From: Aeromonas sp. RU39B
Lineage (GTDB): Bacteria; Pseudomonadota; Gammaproteobacteria; Enterobacterales; Aeromonadaceae
Assembly: GCF_900156095.1 (NCBI RefSeq)
Contig: NZ_FTMJ01000015.1
Span: 51,824-115,823, forward strand
DNA length: 64,000 nucleotides
Direction: 5' to 3'
Part shown: in pieces, positions 47,081 through 58,278 of the stretch
Layout of the letters: every line of letters begins with the position of its first letter
How positions within the stretch are numbered: position 1 is the stretch's first letter
The notes under the pieces: generated by a model
What the model saw: only the letters and a program-made list of their open reading frames with translations
Databases searched by the model: none
Told to the model about the DNA's origin: nothing
Translations under genes and position numbers: made by a program

Positions 47081-48798
47081 CAGGTTCTCTCCGTCTTGCT
47101 CAGCCACATTTCATCCATGGCGCCAAACTTGATCTGCATGGGGTAGACGTGTTCATCCGGGTCAACCGAGATATCCATGAATACCAGACGATCCTTGATG
47201 GCAAAGGCCTTCTCCATGGCGCTTTCCAGCTCCGCCGGATCGCTGACCGCAATCCCGACATGACCATAGGCTTCGGCCAGCTTGACGAAGTCAGGCAGGG
47301 ACTCCATGTAGGAGTGGCTGTGACGGCCGCCGTAGAACATCTTCTGCCACTGTTTGACCATGCCAAGCGCACGGTTGTTGATGGAGATGATCTTGATAGG
47401 CACACCGTATTGCAGGCAGGTAGAGAGCTCCTGAATGTTCATCTGCACCGAGCCGTCACCGGTCACGCAGCAGACCACCGCCCCCGGGTTGGCAAACTGG
47501 GCGCCCATTGCAGCGGGCAGACCAAAGCCCATGGTGCCAAGGCCCCCTGAATTGATCCACTGACGCGGCTTGGCAAACGGATAATAGAGCGCGGCAAACA
47601 TCTGATGCTGGCCCACGTCGGAGGCCACAAAAGCCTCACCCTTGGTCACCTTATAGAGGGTCTCGATCACCTGTTGCGGCTTGATCTGGGTGGCACTGCG
47701 CTGATAGCTCAGGCACTTGCGCTCACGCCACTGGTTGATCTGACTCCACCACTCATCCAGTGCCTGCTTGTCGTTGTCAAAGCCGTTTTCATTGATGGCT
47801 TCGAGCATCTGTTCCAGCACTGTGTCTACCGAGCCAACGATGGGAATGTCCACCTGCACCGTCTTCGAGATGGAGGTCGGATCGATATCGATATGGATCA
47901 CCGTGGCATGCGGGCAGAACTTGGCCACGTTGTTGGTCACCCGATCATCGAAGCGCGCACCCACCGCCAGGATCAGATCCGAGTTGTGCATGGTCTTGTT
48001 AGCTTCGAAGGTGCCGTGCATGCCAAGCATGCCGATAAACTGGGGATGTGTTCCCGGGAACGCACCCAACCCCATCAGGGTGGTGGTGACTGGCAGGTTG
48101 AAGCGCTCGGCCAGCTTGGTCACCAACCCCTCGGCGTTGGCAGCAATCGCGCCCCCCCCCACATACATGACCGGACGGGTTGCATCAGCCAACGCCTTGG
48201 CGGCGCGCTTGATCTGCCCCTTGTGACCGGCCTTGGTCGGGTTGTAGGAGCGCAGGGAGACCGACTCGGGATAGTGGTACGGGAACTTCTCCTTCGGGTT
48301 TTGCACATCCTTGGGTAGATCCACCACCACCGGCCCCGGGCGGCCGCTGGCAGCGATATAGAATGCCTTCTTGATGGCTTCAGGGATCTCGCTCGCCTTC
48401 TTGCACAGGAAACTGTGCTTCACCACCGGACGGGAGATACCGATCATGTCGGTCTCCTGGAATGCATCCTCACCGATCATGCTGGTCGGCACCTGACCAG
48501 ACAGAATCACCAGCGGGATCGAATCCATGTAGGCAGTGGCAATGCCGGTGATGCAGTTGGTGGCACCGGGACCCGAGGTCACCAGCACAGTCCCCACCTT
48601 ACCGGTAGAGCGCGCATAACCGTCAGCCATGTGCACTGCAGCCTGCTCGTGACGCACCAGCACGTGTTCAATTTTGCTGTTTTCAAAGAGAGCGTCGTAG
48701 ATGTCGAGCACCGAGCCACCGGGGTAGCCGAATAAATGATCAACCCCCTGATCTTCCAGCGCGCGAACCACCATCTGGGCGCCTGATAACATCTCCAT
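47080..48798 (-). CDS. ilvI: Acetolactate synthase large subunit
   Basis: TPP-dependent first common enzyme of valine, leucine and isoleucine synthesis. The 572-residue protein has [15 protein letters not shown] at the N terminus, the catalytic Glu region [17 protein letters not shown], the FAD/regulatory middle domain ([12 protein letters not shown]), and the TPP motif [15 protein letters not shown] with the Asn pair SINN 26-27 residues later. Length and sequence fit IlvI (574 in E. coli). A GGAGGG ribosome site lies 7 bases upstream of the ATG, partly in a small hairpin. Confidence 0.96.
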   Translation of the reverse strand: MEMLSGAQMVVRALEDQGVDHLFGYPGGSVLDIYDALFENSKIEHVLVRHEQAAVHMADGYARSTGKVGTVLVTSGPGATNCITGIATAYMDSIPLVILSGQVPTSMIGEDAFQETDMIGISRPVVKHSFLCKKASEIPEAIKKAFYIAASGRPGPVVVDLPKDVQNPKEKFPYHYPESVSLRSYNPTKAGHKGQIKRAAKALADATRPVMYVGGGAIAANAEGLVTKLAERFNLPVTTTLMGLGAFPGTHPQFIGMLGMHGTFEANKTMHNSDLILAVGARFDDRVTNNVAKFCPHATVIHIDIDPTSISKTVQVDIPIVGSVDTVLEQMLEAINENGFDNDKQALDEWWSQINQWRERKCLSYQRSATQIKPQQVIETLYKVTKGEAFVASDVGQHQMFAALYYPFAKPRQWINSGGLGTMGFGLPAAMGAQFANPGAVVCCVTGDGSVQMNIQELSTCLQYGVPIKIISINNRALGMVKQWQKMFYGGRHSHSYMESLPDFVKLAEAYGHVGIAVSDPAELESAMEKAFAIKDRLVFMDISVDPDEHVYPMQIKFGAMDEMWLSKTERT

Positions 48799-49127
48799 GA
48801 TAAAGCCCTCCAGGCTTTGCTCCGTTTTCGCATGAAGACCCCGCTCCTGCTGCTTCCCGGCACGACTCCGCCCGTTTGTGATGATTATTCCGGGTCAGAA
48901 TCGAGAACAGGAGATGGGTCATGGTTATCGATACTGCTCACAGCCGTATAAAGGGCTGAAAAACCAACTTAACCTGCCAACCAGAGCTTGTCTACGAGTT
49001 TATCCAGACTGGATTCAGCCAGATATATGGTGGTTTCAAGAACATTCAGAGTGATATTGGGACGCGTGCCACCATAACCCGCTGTTTGGCTATGAGAGGC
49101 AGCACAAGACTCTACTAAAGAGAGAAA
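48799..49127. other. ilvIH upstream region
   Basis: About 330 bases without a supported gene. It holds a 13-bp palindrome ATCCAG-a-CTGGAT (49002-49014) and a 17-nt hairpin AAAGCC/GGCTTT (48802-48818) whose loop carries the ilvI ribosome site. There are short frames on the minus strand, among them a 9-codon frame with valine, isoleucine and leucine codons (49046-49075). No attenuator terminator is visible, so classical leader-peptide control is not supported. The region probably holds the ilvI promoter and regulator sites. Confidence 0.5.
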
Positions 49128-49131
49128 CAAA

Positions 49132-49153
49132 CCGCCCGCCATGCGGCGGGCGG
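49132..49153 (-). terminator. Terminator downstream of the 50-residue gene
   Basis: CCGCCCGCC, ATGC, GGCGGGCGG; on the minus strand followed by TTTGTTTCTC. Confidence 0.85.
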
Positions 49154-49162
49154 CAACGACAA

Positions 49163-49315
49163 TTATGATTCCGATTCAGGCTCCGCCAGCCAAATCTGCT
49201 GGTCCGGATCGGTCTCTTCGCTGACCGAGATACTCACGCCCATGTCGAGCAACTCCTTGAGCGTCAGATTGTCGGCCAGGATCATCGACTCCCCGTTTTC
49301 ATTGGTAAAACGCAT
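49163..49315 (-). CDS. Small acidic protein of unknown function
   Basis: A 50-residue protein starting MRFTNENGESMILADNLTLK, with an acidic tail (ETDPDQQIWLAEPESES). The ATG at 49315 is preceded by an excellent AAGGAGG site, and a strong terminator follows the stop, so this is a genuine short gene. The upstream frame to 49387 overlaps the glycosyltransferase and is rejected. No signal peptide or membrane segment, and no family known to me. It is 44 bases downstream of the glycosyltransferase stop and may be its third operon member. Confidence 0.7.
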   Translation of the reverse strand: MRFTNENGESMILADNLTLKELLDMGVSISVSEETDPDQQIWLAEPESES

Positions 49316-49359
49316 GGCGATCCCTCCTTGGCTTCCCATTGGGTGCCTGCTTATCTTAG

Positions 49360-50469
49360 TCAAAAAGTGCGCAAAGAGGCCAGCCATCCTGCACTGATTC
49401 GCTCGCCCCCTTCCAGCTCACATAACCGTTCGGTCACCTCTTCCGGATAGAGGGTTCGTTGCCACAGACGGGCTGAGAGCGCCTCCACCGGCTCTGTCGC
49501 GCCAGCTACCAGCCAGCGCGCTACCTCACTAGCCACATCAGGCCAGGTTACCCGGCCGGGCGGCGGCGAATCGAGCCAGGGACGCACGGCATTCGGATCG
49601 AGCGAATCCATCAGGGTCGCCAGCCCCATCATCTCCAGCGTCTTGCCGTTGGTCAGTTGCTCGAACTGACCGGTGAGCGGCTTAACCAGCAATTTTTTAC
49701 CCAGCGACAGCGCTTCGCTGGCCAGCTCAAAACCGGCGTTACTGATCACCCCGCGACAACCACGCAGCACCTCGAGAAAACCCTCGCGCTGGGTTGGGTT
49801 GAAGATGAGATTGCGCCACTCGTACGTCGCCAAAACCTCGGGATGAAAGCAGATAAAGCGGTGATGGGTAAAGCGCGCCAGCAGTGCCTGAATATGTTCT
49901 ATTTGCTCGAATGGGAGATAAACCAGCACGGCGCCATGGTCGGTCGAGGGTTCCAGGGCATCGATGACCGGCGGCAGCAACGGCGCACCAAAGTGAAACC
50001 AGTGCAGCCCCAGTTGTTGCTGCACCGGCGCAAAATGGCCCATCAGCCAGCGACTGACGCCATTTTCGCCCCAGCGTGGCACCGGCCACTCAAAACTGGC
50101 CTGGTGGCTGATCCCAAGCGAACGCATTCCGATGCGACGCGCGGCATGGGCCGTCAGCGGCTCAAAATCACTGATTACCAGATCATACTGGCTGCAATCG
50201 AGTGCGTGCAGATCGCGCCAGAACGAAACCGGGTGGCTATCACGCAGGGTGCGCCAGGGGGAAATCCGCCCCTGATGACTGCTGAAGGTCAGCCCCTGGC
50301 AGGCGCGGTAATCGCCAAACTGCTCCATACCGAAGTAGTGGCCGGGAGCTCTGCCGCTAAACAGGTAGTCCACCTCAACATCGCAACGGGCCAGCGCCCG
50401 GGCCAGGGTCCGCGAACGAGCAATATGACCATTACCGGTGCCCTGCACACCAAACAGAATGCGCATCAT
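49360..50469 (-). CDS. MJ1255/VC2487-family glycosyltransferase-like protein
   Basis: A 369-residue GT-B-like protein. The N terminus FGVQGTGNGHIARSRTLARAL is the Gly-rich donor-side start typical of this family of MurG/UDP-glycosyltransferase relatives. The second Rossmann half contains YLPFEQIEHIQALL and the donor-site GVISNAGFELASEALSLGK (the NAG.E..EAL pattern shared with MurG-like enzymes). No signal peptide; peripheral membrane association is plausible. Acceptor and donor are unknown. It overlaps the upstream PAP2 gene by four bases, which ties it to lipid-linked substrates. Confidence 0.82.
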   Translation of the reverse strand: MMRILFGVQGTGNGHIARSRTLARALARCDVEVDYLFSGRAPGHYFGMEQFGDYRACQGLTFSSHQGRISPWRTLRDSHPVSFWRDLHALDCSQYDLVISDFEPLTAHAARRIGMRSLGISHQASFEWPVPRWGENGVSRWLMGHFAPVQQQLGLHWFHFGAPLLPPVIDALEPSTDHGAVLVYLPFEQIEHIQALLARFTHHRFICFHPEVLATYEWRNLIFNPTQREGFLEVLRGCRGVISNAGFELASEALSLGKKLLVKPLTGQFEQLTNGKTLEMMGLATLMDSLDPNAVRPWLDSPPPGRVTWPDVASEVARWLVAGATEPVEALSARLWQRTLYPEEVTERLCELEGGERISAGWLASLRTF

Positions 50470-50969
50470 GCCTCCAGCCCCAGCGCCAGCAAGGCGCAGC
50501 CACTACCGAGCAGGGCACCGGCGACCAGATCGCTCAGGTAGTGGACCCCCAGCAGCAGCCGCGAGGCGCCCACCAGCATGGCCCAACCAAACAGAGCAAC
50601 CAGCAAAGCCGGCCAGAAACCGCTAACCACGCAGGCCACAACAAAAGCCGCCGCAGTGTGCCCAGAGGGCAAGCTGTAACGATCCGAGGGGGTGATAAAG
50701 ACAGGAAGCCCCACCGGCCGCTGGCGTTTAAAGCCATTTTTGAGCAGCAGATAGAGCGGTAACTCCAGCGCAAAGGCCAGCAGCAGGGTTCGTACACAGG
50801 GCCAGCTGGTTTCACGATCGAGCCAGAGACCACCGAGCGCCACCAACGCATAAAGGGGACCGTCGCCAGTACGCGAGATAAGGCGACTGACCCGGGCCTG
50901 CAGGCGATTGTAAGAGTGGGACAAACAGACCCGACTGACCTGCTCATCCCAATACTGAATCCGGTTCAT
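50466..50969 (-). CDS. PAP2-family membrane phosphatase
   Basis: A 167-residue membrane protein with about five to six hydrophobic segments and the three PAP2 active-site motifs: C1 KNGFKRQRPVG, C2 PSGHTAAAF and C3 SRLLLGVHYLSDLVAG. Enzymes of this family dephosphorylate lipid phosphates such as undecaprenyl diphosphate or phosphatidylglycerophosphate, or transfer phosphate to lipid A. Translation is coupled to the overlapping glycosyltransferase, suggesting a joint job on a lipid-linked envelope sugar; that is inference. Confidence 0.86.
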   Translation of the reverse strand: MNRIQYWDEQVSRVCLSHSYNRLQARVSRLISRTGDGPLYALVALGGLWLDRETSWPCVRTLLLAFALELPLYLLLKNGFKRQRPVGLPVFITPSDRYSLPSGHTAAAFVVACVVSGFWPALLVALFGWAMLVGASRLLLGVHYLSDLVAGALLGSGCALLALGLEA

Positions 50970-51052
50970 GGCTGTAGCTCCCTATAGCAACCCAGTTTCA
51001 GTGTCGGGGCGCAGGATGACAGCTCATTGACGGTGGGATAACAGAATGATGA

Positions 51053-51073
51053 AAGGGGCCAAAATGGCCCCTT
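51053..51073. terminator. Terminator downstream of the TetR gene
   Basis: AAGGGGCC, AAAAT, GGCCCCTT; followed on the minus strand by TCATCATT. Moderate U content. Confidence 0.7.
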
Positions 51074-51094
51074 CTTGCGATCTTGACTTGACGC

Positions 51095-51727
51095 TTAGTG
51101 GGTGGCGCTGGTGCCACCACGCAAACCGGAGGAGATGAGGCGACAGTTGTGCTGCGCCAGACGGGACATGAACTCTTCATTCATGGTCACGCCAAACACC
51201 TTCTCATACAGCTCACGCATCATCAGCGGTTGCCACATCAGGTTGAGGAAAGAGAGACGCAGCATGGTCGGATCGAACGAATCATCCAGCTCACCGCTGA
51301 CCTTCATATTTTCAATCAGAGCATCAAACTGCGGCAATTGGCGGCTGATGAGCTGATTGAGCACGAAGTCACGACCAGGGCTACGCTCGGCAGAGAGGGC
51401 GCTGGTCAGCGTCGAGTTGAGCTCGCTGTCCGGGGCCATCACCTGATAGTGGGTTGCCACCAAATCTTCGAGGCTGCGCTGACCTTCGTCATCACGCCAC
51501 ACTTCATCCAGCGGTTGGGCCAGATCACCCAGCACCGCCTGATAGAGGCCTTCCTTGCTACCGAAGTAGTAATGAATCATCGCCAGATTGGAGCCGGCAA
51601 TTTCAGCAATTTCCCGCGTAGTCACCTTGCTATAGGGATGTTGACGGAAGCACTCTCGGGCGGCGGCCAGCAGCTTGTCGCGGATATCGGAACGGCCTAC
51701 CGGGCGTCCGGGTCTGCGTTTTTCCAT
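51095..51727 (-). CDS. TetR/AcrR-family transcriptional regulator
   Basis: A 210-residue repressor. The N-terminal helix-turn-helix reads KLLAAARECFRQHPYSKVTTREIAEIAGSN, then LAMIHYYFGSKEGLYQAVLGDL, the standard TetR DNA-binding signature. The C-terminal ligand domain (residues ~70-210) is not assignable to a ligand. Basic N terminus MEKRRPGRPVGRSD. A palindrome lies 23 bases upstream of the start, so autoregulation is likely. No efflux or enzyme gene is divergent nearby; leuL on the other strand starts 240 bases away. Confidence 0.9.
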   Translation of the reverse strand: MEKRRPGRPVGRSDIRDKLLAAARECFRQHPYSKVTTREIAEIAGSNLAMIHYYFGSKEGLYQAVLGDLAQPLDEVWRDDEGQRSLEDLVATHYQVMAPDSELNSTLTSALSAERSPGRDFVLNQLISRQLPQFDALIENMKVSGELDDSFDPTMLRLSFLNLMWQPLMMRELYEKVFGVTMNEEFMSRLAQHNCRLISSGLRGGTSATH

Positions 51728-51749
51728 CGTGGTACCTCAAAAATTACGT

Positions 51750-51764
51750 TGTGGGCCGCCCACA
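51750..51764. promoter_or_regulatory. Candidate TetR operator
   Basis: TGTGGGC-C-GCCCACA, a perfect 7-1-7 palindrome just upstream of the TetR-family gene. Position and symmetry suit an autoregulatory site. Confidence 0.55.
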
Positions 51765-51904
51765 TATTTTCTGGTTTTTGAGACGGCCAGTAACAGCTTG
51801 AACGGTTGGCATCATCCTGCCGCACAAGCCCCGGCCACAAGAAAATTTGCATTCATTTACAATCCGATTAAATAAACTGACAGTGACATACCGGCACGTT
51901 CTGG

Positions 51905-51933
51905 TTGACAACTGGCGTCATTCTCGTTATTGC
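51905..51933 (+). promoter_or_regulatory. Candidate promoter of the leu operon
   Basis: Consensus -35 TTGACA (51905-51910), 17-bp spacer, weaker -10 TATTGC (51928-51933), 35 bases upstream of the leader peptide. Confidence 0.6.
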
Positions 51934-51967
51934 TAACAGTGTTTTCGACTGAAGGATTACATTCGTC

Positions 51968-52033
51968 ATGCGTGCCACTGCTCTGCTACTACTAGTTTCC
52001 CTATTCGCGTTAAGTCGCGCGGGATCCTTGTAG
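51968..52033 (+). CDS. leuL: leu operon leader peptide
   Basis: A 21-residue peptide, [21 protein letters not shown]. Seven of 21 residues are leucine, including four in a row (codons CTG CTA CTA CTA) plus CTA, TTA and TTG; CTA and TTA are rare choices in a GC-rich genome. Ribosome stalling at these codons when Leu-tRNA is short would prevent the downstream terminator (52062-52092) from forming, the classic leu attenuation logic. It lies 109 bases upstream of leuA. Confidence 0.88.
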   Translation: MRATALLLLVSLFALSRAGSL

Positions 52034-52061
52034 CCGGGCTAAATGCATAACCGGAATTTAC

Positions 52062-52092
52062 AAAAACCCGTGCGTCCTGCACGGGTTTTTTT
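52062..52092 (+). terminator. leu attenuator
   Basis: AAAAACCCGTGC, 5-nt loop, GCACGGGTTTTT then TT. An intrinsic terminator between leuL and leuA. The alternative antiterminator fold was not worked out. Confidence 0.9.
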
Positions 52093-52142
52093 ATCGGTCG
52101 CCGCAGGATGCACGTTCAAGCACAAAGGAAGAGGAAAGCGAC

Positions 52143-54796
<2,654 letters not shown>

Positions 54797-54809
54797 TAAG
54801 GAGAGAGCA

Positions 54810-56207
54810 ATGTCCAAGACCCTCTATCAGAAAGTATTCGACGCTCACGTGGTGCGTGAGGTGGCAGGGGAAACTCCGCTTATCTATATCGACCGCCATC
54901 TGGTGCACGAAGTGACCAGCCCGCAGGCGTTCGACGGACTGCGTCAGATGGGCCGTCAGGTACGTCGCACCGACCGCACCTGGGCCACCATGGATCACAA
55001 CGTCTCGACCCAGACCAGTGACATCGCCGCCTCCGGCGAGATGGCGCGCATTCAGATGGAAACCCTGATGCAAAACGCCAAAGACTTTGGCGTACCGCTG
55101 TATGGCCTCGGCCACCAGTGGCAGGGCATCGTCCACGTCATGGGGCCAGAGATCGGTCTGACCCTGCCGGGCACCACCATCGTTTGTGGTGACTCCCATA
55201 CCGCCACCCACGGTGCCTTCGGCGCGCTGGCATTTGGTATCGGCACCTCGGAAGTGGAGCATGTGCTGGCCACCCAGACGCTCAAGCAGGGCCGTGCCAA
55301 GACCATGAAGATCGAGGTCAAGGGCAAGGTGGCTGCCGGTATCAGCGCCAAGGACATCATCCTCGCCATCATCGGCAAGACCGGCACCGCTGGCGGCACC
55401 GGTTATGTGGTCGAGTTCTGCGGCGAAGGCATCCAGGCGCTGTCGATGGAAGAGCGCATGACGGTGTGCAACATGGCGATCGAAATGGGCGCCAAGGCCG
55501 GCATGGTCGCGCCGGATCAGACCACCTTCGATTACCTCAAGGGCCGTCCGTTTGCCCCCAAGGGCGCCGACTGGGAGGCTGCGGTCGACTACTGGAAGAC
55601 GCTGCACACCGATGATGGCGCTCAGTTTGATGCCGTGGTTACCTTGGATGGCCCGTCCATCGCCCCGCAAGTCACCTGGGGCACCAACCCGGGCCAGGTG
55701 ATTGCCGTGGATCAACCGATCCCGGCGCCGGCCGATTTCAGCGATGCGGTCTCCCAGCAATCCTGCCAGAAGGCACTGGAGTACATGGCGATCGAAGCGG
55801 GCCAGAAGCTCACCGACGTCAAAATCGACAAGGTCTTTATCGGCTCCTGCACCAACGGCCGTATCGAAGACATGCGCGCTGCCGCGCAAATCGCCAAGGG
55901 GCGCAAGGTCGCCGCTGGCGTGCAGGCACTGGTGGTGCCGGGTTCGCAGCAGGTCAAGGCGCAGGCCGAGGCCGAAGGGCTGGACCAGATCTTTATCGAT
56001 GCCGGTTTTGAATGGCGTCTGCCGGGCTGCTCCATGTGTCTGGCGATGAACAACGACCGCCTGCAACCGGGCGAGCGCTGCGCCGCCACCAGTAACCGCA
56101 ACTTCGAAGGTCGTCAGGGCCGTGGTGGCCGTACCCACCTGGTCAGCCCGGCGATGGCTGCCGCCGCTGCGGTCGCCGGTCACTTTGTCGATATCCGTGA
56201 GCTGTAA
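54810..56207 (+). CDS. leuC: Isopropylmalate isomerase large subunit
   Basis: Aconitase-family 4Fe-4S enzyme. The 465-residue protein begins [15 protein letters not shown], has [38 protein letters not shown] (cluster Cys) and [12 protein letters not shown] (second and third cluster Cys). The ATG at 54810 follows AAGGAGAGAG; upstream in-frame codons lie inside leuB. Confidence 0.97.
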   Translation: MSKTLYQKVFDAHVVREVAGETPLIYIDRHLVHEVTSPQAFDGLRQMGRQVRRTDRTWATMDHNVSTQTSDIAASGEMARIQMETLMQNAKDFGVPLYGLGHQWQGIVHVMGPEIGLTLPGTTIVCGDSHTATHGAFGALAFGIGTSEVEHVLATQTLKQGRAKTMKIEVKGKVAAGISAKDIILAIIGKTGTAGGTGYVVEFCGEGIQALSMEERMTVCNMAIEMGAKAGMVAPDQTTFDYLKGRPFAPKGADWEAAVDYWKTLHTDDGAQFDAVVTLDGPSIAPQVTWGTNPGQVIAVDQPIPAPADFSDAVSQQSCQKALEYMAIEAGQKLTDVKIDKVFIGSCTNGRIEDMRAAAQIAKGRKVAAGVQALVVPGSQQVKAQAEAEGLDQIFIDAGFEWRLPGCSMCLAMNNDRLQPGERCAATSNRNFEGRQGRGGRTHLVSPAMAAAAAVAGHFVDIREL

Positions 56208-56217
56208 GGAGCGCGCC

Positions 56218-56817
56218 ATGCAAGAGTTCAAACAACACACTGGTCTGGCTGCGCCGCTGGATGCCGCCAACGTCGATACCGACCAGATCATCCCCAAGCA
56301 GTTCCTGCAGAAGGTCTCCAAGCTCGGTTTTGGCAAGCATCTGTTCCACGACTGGCGCTTCCTCGACGAAGCCGGTGAGCAGCCGAACCCGGACTTCATC
56401 CTGAATGCCCCGCGCTATCAGGGGGCCAGCATCCTGCTGGCGCGCGAGAACTTCGGTAACGGCTCCAGCCGCGAGCATGCGCCGTGGTCGCTGGCAGATT
56501 ACGGCCTGCGCGCCATCATCGCGCCGAGCTTTGCCGACATTTTCTACGGCAACTCGCTGAACAACGGCCTGCTGGTGGTTCGCCTCAAACCCGAAGAGGT
56601 CGATGCGCTGTTCACGCTGGTTGAGGCCAACGAAGGCCAGACCATCACCGTCGATCTGGAGCAGTGCCAAGTGCGCGCCGCCGATCTGTGCTTCGACTTC
56701 GTCATCGACGAGTTCCGCCGCTACTGCATCATGAACGGCCTGGACAACATCGGCCTGACCCTGCAGCACGGTGACGCCATCGACGCCTACGAAGCTAAGC
56801 AGCCGGCCTGGTTATAA
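56218..56817 (+). CDS. leuD: Isopropylmalate isomerase small subunit
   Basis: Swivel-domain partner of LeuC. The 199-residue protein starts [21 protein letters not shown] and contains DQIIPKQFL and [19 protein letters not shown], the aconitase-swivel hallmark. Ten bases after leuC with a GGAG site; last gene of the operon before a strong terminator. Confidence 0.97.
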   Translation: MQEFKQHTGLAAPLDAANVDTDQIIPKQFLQKVSKLGFGKHLFHDWRFLDEAGEQPNPDFILNAPRYQGASILLARENFGNGSSREHAPWSLADYGLRAIIAPSFADIFYGNSLNNGLLVVRLKPEEVDALFTLVEANEGQTITVDLEQCQVRAADLCFDFVIDEFRRYCIMNGLDNIGLTLQHGDAIDAYEAKQPAWL

Positions 56818-56835
56818 ACCGCCCAGCCACACTAG

Positions 56836-56866
56836 AATGGGAGCCATCGGCTCCCATTTGTTTTTC
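56836..56866 (+). terminator. leu operon terminator
   Basis: AATGGGAGCC, ATC, GGCTCCCATT then TGTTTTT, 19 bases after leuD. Confidence 0.92.
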
Positions 56867-56880
56867 AGGACCACACCACT

Positions 56881-57816
56881 ATGCTGCGCACCCTGCTTAT
56901 CCTGCTTCTGCTTTACGCCTCGCAGCTGTGCGCCGGACAGCTCAGTTTTTCCAATCTCAATGGCGAGATCCACGTCAGTTGGCGCCAGGGCCAGGAGGTG
57001 CATCAGGCCACTTACCGCCTGGAGAAAGACACCCTCCCTCCCCTGCTGATCTTCTCCCCGGAGCGCTTTCGCCGGGATGTATTGCAAGCACTGCTCCAGC
57101 AATCAGCTGCCAAATGGCCGGATGTGCAGTTTCGTACCCTGGGTAGTGGCGAGCTGCAAATGCTGGCCAGAACGCCCACCCGAGCCAAAGAGGCGCGCGA
57201 CTGGATTGAGCAAACCCGCCCAGCCATCGAGCAAGAGTGGCTGACCCGTTACTACTTTCAATACTTCACCACGCCTGATGGCCAACAGGCTATCAAGCAG
57301 GATCATGTACGGATCGCACTGGAGAGCCGCCCGGCACTGGCGACATTAGCCGAACAGCTCAAGCAAAATGGGGGGAGCGACGAGGAGGCCCGGCGAAAAA
57401 CGGTCGAAGCGGTGCTCGACTTCGTGCAAGACATCCCTTATGCCCGGCTCGATAACAACGGCATTCGGGGTGGGCGTGGCTTTCTGTCGCCACGGCAGGT
57501 GCTCAGTGAAAACCGCGGTGATTGTGACAGCAAGGTCACCCTGATGGCCGCCATCTTAGGGCAGCTTTACCCTGAACTCGGGCAAGTGATGGTATTTATT
57601 CCGGATCACGCATTGCTGGGCGTCGCACTGCCGCCCGGCGTTGATGACAAGAAGCTGGAGTGGGAGGGGAAAACCTATCTACTGATGGAGCCTACCGGCC
57701 CGGCCGAGCTGCCACTGGGCAAACTCGACCGCACCAGTGCCGTCATGGTGGATAGCAAACAGCTGCAGGCTCAGCCGGTCGAGCCGACCGCCACAAACTC
57801 GATGGCGACCAAGTAA
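56881..57816 (+). CDS. Exported transglutaminase-like cysteine protease-fold protein
   Basis: A 311-residue protein with a signal peptide (about 1-18) and a C-terminal transglutaminase-like domain. Catalytic candidates are Cys215 in NRGDCDSKV and His243 in FIPDHALLG; the third position is Glu270 in MEPTGP, where the family often has Asp. The N-terminal 150 residues are helical and uncharacterised. Periplasmic relatives (LapG-type, and others) act as cysteine proteases. Nothing here names the substrate. It is tail-to-tail with a PilZ gene, overlapping it by 46 bases, an unusual arrangement that may join it to c-di-GMP signalling. Confidence 0.82.
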   Translation: MLRTLLILLLLYASQLCAGQLSFSNLNGEIHVSWRQGQEVHQATYRLEKDTLPPLLIFSPERFRRDVLQALLQQSAAKWPDVQFRTLGSGELQMLARTPTRAKEARDWIEQTRPAIEQEWLTRYYFQYFTTPDGQQAIKQDHVRIALESRPALATLAEQLKQNGGSDEEARRKTVEAVLDFVQDIPYARLDNNGIRGGRGFLSPRQVLSENRGDCDSKVTLMAAILGQLYPELGQVMVFIPDHALLGVALPPGVDDKKLEWEGKTYLLMEPTGPAELPLGKLDRTSAVMVDSKQLQAQPVEPTATNSMATK

Positions 57817-58070
57817 CCCTCATCCAGCGCCGTGATGCGAATAATGCGCGCCTCGGCTTCAAAGGGGGGCAACAGGTTGTTGCTGGTTGCCAGGTTGACC
57901 TTAATTGTCGCATTCGGATCAAGCGATTCGGACTCAACAAACAGTCCCATTCCGTTGGCGCTAAGATCGCGACAAACCCCTGCCAACCTTACATCTCCCT
58001 GGCTGATCGTCACCGGGGCATTGATAACCATACGGTGAAACGCTCGTCTTTCCTTGGTAGAAGTGATCAT
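57771..58070 (-). CDS. PilZ-domain c-di-GMP-binding protein
   Basis: A 99-residue single-domain PilZ protein. The two c-di-GMP ligand motifs are present: RRAFHR near the N terminus and DLSANGMG about 22 residues later, the RxxxR and D/NxSxxG pattern. The C-terminal strand ends VAIEFVAVGS. The 3' 46 bases overlap the convergent transglutaminase-like gene, so both frames code there. No flanking flagellar or pilus genes. Likely an effector or adaptor; the partner is unknown. Confidence 0.86.
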   Translation of the reverse strand: MITSTKERRAFHRMVINAPVTISQGDVRLAGVCRDLSANGMGLFVESESLDPNATIKVNLATSNNLLPPFEAEARIIRITALDEGYLVAIEFVAVGSTG

Positions 58071-58141
58071 GAGACCCCCTTGTCATCGGACCTAAATCTG
58101 CTGGCTCACCCGCATAAACGTTAATACAATGTGTCGCGACG

Positions 58142-58219
58142 CTCAAACGGGGTGCAGACATACCTGCTGAGATTATACCCGTAGACCTGATCCAGATAAT
58201 GCTGGCGGAGGAATTTGAG
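58142..58219 (+). promoter_or_regulatory. Thiamine pyrophosphate (TPP) riboswitch
   Basis: THI element with P1 stem CTCAAA (58142-58147)/TTTGAG (58214-58219), the conserved CTGAGA and ACCCG, and GACCTGATCCAGATAATG. It lies upstream of thiBPQ. A candidate -10 (TACAAT, 58125-58130) precedes it. Confidence 0.95.
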
Positions 58220-58254
58220 GCCTGACGCGCAGATTGCGCGCGCTCGTCCGTCGG

Positions 58255-58269
58255 CTCCTTAACAAGGAG
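58255..58269 (+). promoter_or_regulatory. Expression platform: hairpin masking the thiB ribosome site
   Basis: CTCCTT (58255-58260), AAC, AAGGAG (58264-58269). The right arm is the Shine-Dalgarno sequence, 9 bases before the ATG, so the hairpin would block initiation when TPP is bound. Translational control is inferred from the pairing. Confidence 0.65.
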
Positions 58270-58278
58270 TTTCCCCTA

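Noticed and set aside
48740..48922. Possible ilvI leader peptide ([13 protein letters not shown]... frame) and a 9-codon frame at 49046-49075
   Set aside because: Neither is followed by a terminator/antiterminator pair, and branched-chain codons are only modestly enriched.
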